Assembly: GCA_900074725.1 (NCBI GenBank) | Contig: LT598461.1 | Span: 1,656,674 to 1,720,673, forward strand | Direction: 5' to 3' | From: Lachancea dasiensis | Lineage: Eukaryota; Ascomycota; Saccharomycetes; Saccharomycetales; Saccharomycetaceae | Length of the DNA: 64,000 bases | Part shown: one piece after another, positions 59,167 to 64,000 of the stretch | Numbering within the stretch: the stretch's first letter is position 1 | How the letters are laid out: each line of letters opens with the position of its first letter | The notes under the pieces: generated by a model | The model's input: only the letters and a program-made list of their open reading frames with translations | Told to the model about the DNA's origin: nothing | Database searches by the model: none | Made by a program: the position numbers and the translations under genes

Positions 59167-62100
59167 ATGAGTTCAAAAAGGAACTTAACGCGAAGGAACT
59201 CCTATAATAGACAAGATTCTTCTCATGAAGAAAAGGCTTCAGTTCTTGTCAAAATCGACAGGGCAGACACAGATCAGGACCTTCATGCTGATACAAGCGA
59301 TGGCCCCGAGAATCAACAAAAATCATCTACTGGTCTACCAGCACAGGAGAACCCTTCCCAGAGGCCTAAATTATCTGTTTTTACTAAGCATTTGGGAAGC
59401 TTTTCTGGAAAGAGGAGGTTAGAATCAGGTCAGCTATCAGCTATAAGTATGGAATCACAGCACAAGAGCTACTTATCACCGGCAAGGACCTCTGAGGTAG
59501 ATCAATTGCAGCATGATGTGCGAAGCTCGCCTCATTTGACCGCAAAAGAGCGGAGGTTCTCGATGACTTCTGCTGCTAGCGTTGGCAATGATCAGAATGA
59601 GCTTAATTCAAGAAGTGGGACTATAATTTCAACTATTGACGAGGGCGATCTTAGTGATTTCAAAGATCTACAAGATGATTTTAACAATGCAATGGAGAGC
59701 GGTAGCACTTCATGGCTGCCGCAAATAAAGACGGATCCAGAATCATCACCGGCCCAGGCTTTAGCGTCTAATCGGGACCAGAGCGAATCAGTACTTTCGA
59801 GAAACTCTCGGATTAACTCCAGAAATACTAGTGTCAGTCGTAGCACCACTCCGGCTGGGGACGAAGATTTAACAATTGACGAAGCCGATATTATGCTTCG
59901 CGATTCTCAATTACTTCCCAGAACAGAGAGTTTCATAAAATCCACTGATCAAACGTTTGTCAAACAGACTGCTGAAAACTCAAGTGAAAAAGAACCAGAC
60001 ATTGAGCGGGAAGCAGAAGTTTTATCCCCACTGATACTTTGTGGAAATTCAGTGGGTATTTTTTCCGCCAAGAACCGGTTTCGCCTTGCATTGGCTAAGC
60101 TTCTCTTGAATAAATGGGCTCGCAGATTTCATTCCTTTTTGCTGGTCTGCATTGTTATAGTTCTCTCCGTCGCATACTATAATTCACCACCGACGGGCCC
60201 CTATGATTCTAATACGGCTGGCATACTGTTGTTAATCATCAACATACTGTACACTTTAGAAATTGTGGCCAAAGTAATTGCGTTTGGATTTTGGGATGAC
60301 TCACCACTGTTTGAAGGCAGGGGAGAGGACTACAAGACGATATACGAACTGACTGGCATAGTTCAGCTTCACAAAAGGCTTGAATCTAAGTACGGAGTGG
60401 CCTTTATCAGCAAACTTTTCCCATTCAAATCGGGCTACGGGAAGCTAAACAACGATGCTACCGAGAAACACTTGAGAAGTTCTGTCACTTTCTTTGGTTC
60501 AGCCAATAGGAATAAGGTAGAAATACCGTTACTTCGTGCTTACACACGCAGCAGCTGGAACAGGGTAGAACTGGTCTCGACAGCAAGCTTTTGGATTTCT
60601 TTGTTTCTATCTATCAACGATTATGATTTTAAGCACGGTATTCGAATATTTAGAGCACTTGCAGCCTTGCGGATCCTTAAACTCGCTGCAGGTGAAGATA
60701 GCCAGTCTCCGGTATTGAGAAGTTTGAAGTTTGGGCTGCCACAATTAATCAATGTCTGCTTTATGCTGTTGTACTTCTGGGTCTTCTTTGGTATTCTAGG
60801 AGTTCAAAGCTTCCAGGGCTCAATGCGAAGAACATGTGTCTGGACAAACCCTGATGAAGCTTCTGACAGCTATACTAATAGTATGCAGTTCTGTGGTGGG
60901 TATTTAGAGCCTGGAACAAAGAGAAAAATGCCTTACATTTTTACTGATGGCAGGGCCGGCCCCATTGCCAAAGGCTTTATCTGTCCGGAGCACTCGAAAT
61001 GTGTCTCTGATGCCAATCCTTATAATGGCAGGGTGAGTTTTGACAATATTCTAAGTTCCATGGAACTTGTATTCGTTACTATAAGTGCCAACACATTTAC
61101 CGATATCATGTACTACACTATGGACTCCGATAGTATGGCCGCCTCTCTTTTCTTCATTAGCTGCATCTTTTTACTGAATATATGGATGATAAACTTGATG
61201 ATTGCAGTGCTGGTATCCTCATTCGAGAAAGCCAACGAGGTGTGGAGAAGAGGGGAGCGAAAGGATTCTCCATCATTTGTTGAACGAGCCAGAAGGGCCA
61301 TCAAGGACTATATTGAGAGAAAAGCGGACGCAAAGGTGCTGCCCCTATGGAGTTCAAATTTCATAAAATGGTACGAGAGATTTCAGTACTTGTTCGTGAT
61401 GGCCATTGCAGCAGATTTGGTAATGCAGGCAACGCTTAATTCGAAAAGTACCGAAAATATGATCGAGACTGCGCTGAAATTTGACAGAGCCATCAGTTTC
61501 GTACTCTTAGCCGAATCACTTATACGAATTATCTGCTACGTGCCTAATCTGTGGAAATTTTTGAGAAAAGCTAATTATGTCTTCGACTTACTCACTTGCA
61601 TTATCACAATCGTGATTACCGCTCCTATTATCCGCAGTCAATTAGGACATACTTATTACTGGCTTAACATATTCAATATCGTCAGGTTTTATCGCGTTAT
61701 CACAATGATCAAAGTGACCAGAAAATTGTGGAAACAGGTTTTGGGAAATGCGATTCTCATTTGGAATTTGTCTGGCTTCTATTTTCTGTTTCTCTTTCTT
61801 GTCTCAATAATCATGACAGTATATTTCGAGGGAACAATTCCCAAAGAGCAACTGGAAGACAATCCATTTTCCATGTTCAGTTTACCTAATTCATTTCTGA
61901 CGCTGTTCATCGTGGGCTCGACTGAAAACTGGACAGAATCATTGTATGCCTTACAGGAATATGCACCTAACTATTCTTCGCAATTCTTTGGCTCGGTCCT
62001 TTTGATCCTTTGGTTCTTCCTTGCTAACTTTGTCATGCTGAATATCTTTATTGCAATTATAGCAGAGAGCTTAGATGTACCCGAGAAAGAGAAACGTCCA

Positions 62101-64000
62101 TTACAAATTAAGCATTATTTGAGGCATGTTTACCCCGAGAAGATCAAAGAATACACTAATGCTACACTGGTACGACGTATTAAGGACAAGATCTTCAAAC
62201 GATCTGTTAGCGAAGATTCTCGTGATTTTAGGCAATTTTTATTCAGAGGAACAGCTATAGTAAGTATTGCCCAGCAACACAACTTACTGAATCTAACAGA
62301 GAAAGAGCGCGAAGAGAAAAATACTTTTTTTCTGAGATTCATCATCCCAAGACTTCTATGGAACAAACTGAAGGAATTGTCTTGGGCCAAATCTTATGTC
62401 AATAATCCATTTTATCGCAAAACTGAAGTCATTTACGTGGAAAGTCCAGAATCAATGGAGCAGAACAAAAAATATTCTTTGAGGTTAAACGAGTTTGAAG
62501 ACGAAAAGCTTCGATATCTCAAGCGGCATCCTTTCTACAACCACTCATACTATATTTTTCCTCACAATCATATCTTCCGCAAATTTTGCCAAAGCCTCAC
62601 CCCCCCCAGCGTAGGAAAGCGGACTGACGGTCAAAGATTTTTTGAGGACGGTACCAGCTTTTATAACAGCCGGACTCGTTTCAAATATATCAAGCGGGAT
62701 TTATTTGTTGGATTTATATCCGTATCAACTGTTTTCATGGTCGTTTATTCGTGCTTCATCACTCCTCTTTATCGCATGAAACATAGTGTGGTTGGTCGTT
62801 GGTCAGTGTATTGTGACGCGGCTTTCGTTGCAATTTTCTCACTCGAGTTCATCATAAAGACTGTGGCTGACGGTTTGGTACACACACCAAACGCTTATCT
62901 TCGTAATCCTTGGAACTGCATCGACATAATCGTACTGATCTCAATTTTGATCAATTTTGTGGCAAGCTTGAGAAAGAATGATGACCTCTCTCGCGTTTTT
63001 AAAGGATTGACTGCACTGAGAGCATTGAGATGTTTGACAATCAGCAAGACAGCTAGATCGACTTTCAATCAAGTTCTATTTGATGGATTGGGAAAAATTA
63101 TAGGTGCTGCGACTGTCTCACTTACTTTACTATTTCCATTCGCTGTATGGGGCTTAGGAATTTTCAGAGGGCGACTTGGGACTTGCAACGACCAAATGGG
63201 TCTGTCCCAATGCTACAATGAGTACACAACTGAGGTTTTTGATTTTCAGGTACTGTCACCCAGAGTGTATTCACAACCCTATTTATACATGGACTCCTTG
63301 GCTAGCTCGTTTCGTTCATTGTACGAAATAGTGTCCTTAGAAGGTTGGGTGGACATACTCAGTAATAGCATGGCGAGTACTGGAATTGGGACTATACCAG
63401 AAAAATTTGCGACACCCATGAATGGGCTGTTTTTTGTGCTTTTCAATTTCTTGAGCATGGTTTTTATTCTCACTCTTTTCGTTTCCTTCATCATCCGGAA
63501 TCACGCGAGAACGACTGGGAGTGCTTTCTTAACCATTGAAGAAAAATCATGGCTTGAAGTCAAGAGGCTTTTATCTCAGGTTAAACCAGAGCCTACCCCA
63601 GAGGTTCTGACAATGTCATCAGCGAGGTTTTTTATCTATCGTTTGGCCGTTGAACAGATGAATTTTTGGTATGCCCTTTTTTTGCAATTTGTTCTTTATT
63701 TACATATTGTGACCTTGCTTCTTTACAGATATCGCGAGACTAACACATTACAGCACTACCAGGATGCGATTTTCATGACGAGCACTACAATCTTCCTGAT
63801 CCAAGAGGTGTTGTATGTTATTGGTAAGGGAACAAGGCTGTGGTGGTTGAGACAGTGGGATGTTCTCAAATTATTTGTGATGCTCGCAGCATTCTGTCTA
63901 AACATTGCAAGGCTAGCTACAGAGGGCACTACGATTCTCGGTTTCACCCATGTTAGAGACATATTTCAGCTTGCAATATTTTTGTTGGTCATTCCACAAA
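59167..64000 (+). CDS. CCH1: High-affinity plasma-membrane calcium channel alpha subunit Cch1 (partial, runs off right edge)
   Basis: At least 1611 codons are open to the window edge. The protein is a four-repeat voltage-gated-type cation channel that works with Mid1. The N-terminal cytosolic region is Ser-rich (about 300 residues), and the first membrane helix lies near 320. Pore blocks of repeats I to III are seen: SANTFTDIMYYTMDSD (about 640), GSTENWTESLYAL (about 915) and SLEGWVDIL (about 1388). After repeat III comes ARTTGSAFLTIEEKSWLE, and the sequence ends within the first helices of repeat IV. S. cerevisiae Cch1 is 2039 residues, so roughly a fifth is missing on the right. The ATG at 59167 is the first in frame. 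Order matches YGR217W. Confidence 0.96.
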   Translation, partial: MSSKRNLTRRNSYNRQDSSHEEKASVLVKIDRADTDQDLHADTSDGPENQQKSSTGLPAQENPSQRPKLSVFTKHLGSFSGKRRLESGQLSAISMESQHKSYLSPARTSEVDQLQHDVRSSPHLTAKERRFSMTSAASVGNDQNELNSRSGTIISTIDEGDLSDFKDLQDDFNNAMESGSTSWLPQIKTDPESSPAQALASNRDQSESVLSRNSRINSRNTSVSRSTTPAGDEDLTIDEADIMLRDSQLLPRTESFIKSTDQTFVKQTAENSSEKEPDIEREAEVLSPLILCGNSVGIFSAKNRFRLALAKLLLNKWARRFHSFLLVCIVIVLSVAYYNSPPTGPYDSNTAGILLLIINILYTLEIVAKVIAFGFWDDSPLFEGRGEDYKTIYELTGIVQLHKRLESKYGVAFISKLFPFKSGYGKLNNDATEKHLRSSVTFFGSANRNKVEIPLLRAYTRSSWNRVELVSTASFWISLFLSINDYDFKHGIRIFRALAALRILKLAAGEDSQSPVLRSLKFGLPQLINVCFMLLYFWVFFGILGVQSFQGSMRRTCVWTNPDEASDSYTNSMQFCGGYLEPGTKRKMPYIFTDGRAGPIAKGFICPEHSKCVSDANPYNGRVSFDNILSSMELVFVTISANTFTDIMYYTMDSDSMAASLFFISCIFLLNIWMINLMIAVLVSSFEKANEVWRRGERKDSPSFVERARRAIKDYIERKADAKVLPLWSSNFIKWYERFQYLFVMAIAADLVMQATLNSKSTENMIETALKFDRAISFVLLAESLIRIICYVPNLWKFLRKANYVFDLLTCIITIVITAPIIRSQLGHTYYWLNIFNIVRFYRVITMIKVTRKLWKQVLGNAILIWNLSGFYFLFLFLVSIIMTVYFEGTIPKEQLEDNPFSMFSLPNSFLTLFIVGSTENWTESLYALQEYAPNYSSQFFGSVLLILWFFLANFVMLNIFIAIIAESLDVPEKEKRPLQIKHYLRHVYPEKIKEYTNATLVRRIKDKIFKRSVSEDSRDFRQFLFRGTAIVSIAQQHNLLNLTEKEREEKNTFFLRFIIPRLLWNKLKELSWAKSYVNNPFYRKTEVIYVESPESMEQNKKYSLRLNEFEDEKLRYLKRHPFYNHSYYIFPHNHIFRKFCQSLTPPSVGKRTDGQRFFEDGTSFYNSRTRFKYIKRDLFVGFISVSTVFMVVYSCFITPLYRMKHSVVGRWSVYCDAAFVAIFSLEFIIKTVADGLVHTPNAYLRNPWNCIDIIVLISILINFVASLRKNDDLSRVFKGLTALRALRCLTISKTARSTFNQVLFDGLGKIIGAATVSLTLLFPFAVWGLGIFRGRLGTCNDQMGLSQCYNEYTTEVFDFQVLSPRVYSQPYLYMDSLASSFRSLYEIVSLEGWVDILSNSMASTGIGTIPEKFATPMNGLFFVLFNFLSMVFILTLFVSFIIRNHARTTGSAFLTIEEKSWLEVKRLLSQVKPEPTPEVLTMSSARFFIYRLAVEQMNFWYALFLQFVLYLHIVTLLLYRYRETNTLQHYQDAIFMTSTTIFLIQEVLYVIGKGTRLWWLRQWDVLKLFVMLAAFCLNIARLATEGTTILGFTHVRDIFQLAIFLLVIPQ

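Overview
The window is a budding-yeast nuclear chromosome segment from the family Saccharomycetaceae. Genes are compact and nearly all intronless. The one spliced gene has a GTATGT donor and a TACTAAC branch site. There is a tRNA gene and there are Ty1/copia-type LTR fossils. Gene order identifies the lineage type: S. cerevisiae chromosome X genes (CBF1, NTA1, RPA12, CCT5, ARP3, TOR1, YAE1, RFC2, HAM1, LIA1, NPA3) are interleaved with their chromosome XI ohnolog-track genes (MNN4-like, EAP1, LOS1, ADD66, EMC3, CBT1, tRNA-Thr-CGT). Further right, chromosome VII genes (ZPR1, SLI1, RPS0, RSM27, GPI1, CCH1) are interleaved with chromosome XII FRE8. That is the single-copy order expected of a species that did not go through the whole-genome duplication. 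Lachancea is a plausible genus, but I cannot prove it from the window.

Layout. 1-3.4 kb: a sugar/polyol-type short-chain dehydrogenase with a duplicated TATA promoter, then a long GC-rich intergenic region with LTR fossils and a cluster of Cbf1-type E-boxes upstream of CBF1. 3.4-12.5 kb: CBF1, an MNN4-like LicD-family gene, NTA1, and a second, inverted MNN4-like gene. 12.5-14.6 kb: gene-poor, with a 12-bp minisatellite and another LTR fossil. 14.6-44.1 kb: a dense block of conserved housekeeping genes (RPA12, CCT5, ARP3, TOR1, YAE1, RFC2, EAP1, LOS1, HAM1, LIA1, ADD66, NPA3, EMC3, a GH125 mannosidase, CBT1). 44.5 kb: tRNA-Thr(CGT), where synteny with S. cerevisiae chromosome XI ends. 45.7-64 kb: ZPR1, SLI1, a third MNN4-like gene that has lost its catalytic acids, FRE8, RPS0 (spliced), RSM27, GPI1 and the first three repeats of CCH1, which runs off the right edge.

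Themes. Several genes serve growth control and ribosome/translation biology (TOR1, RPA12, RPS0, ZPR1, EAP1, LOS1, YAE1, LIA1, NPA3); RPA12 and ZPR1 carry PAC/RRPE promoter elements of the ribosome-biogenesis regulon. A second theme is mannan and cell-surface glycan biology (three MNN4-like genes, the GH125 mannosidase, GPI1). These genes look scattered and are not an operon-like cluster. The most unusual items are the MNN4-like pseudoenzyme, a His-to-Gln change in the HAM1 active-site motif, and the E-box cluster upstream of CBF1. Starts were placed at the first suitable ATG; several longer open frames begin only at TTG or GTG and were trimmed.
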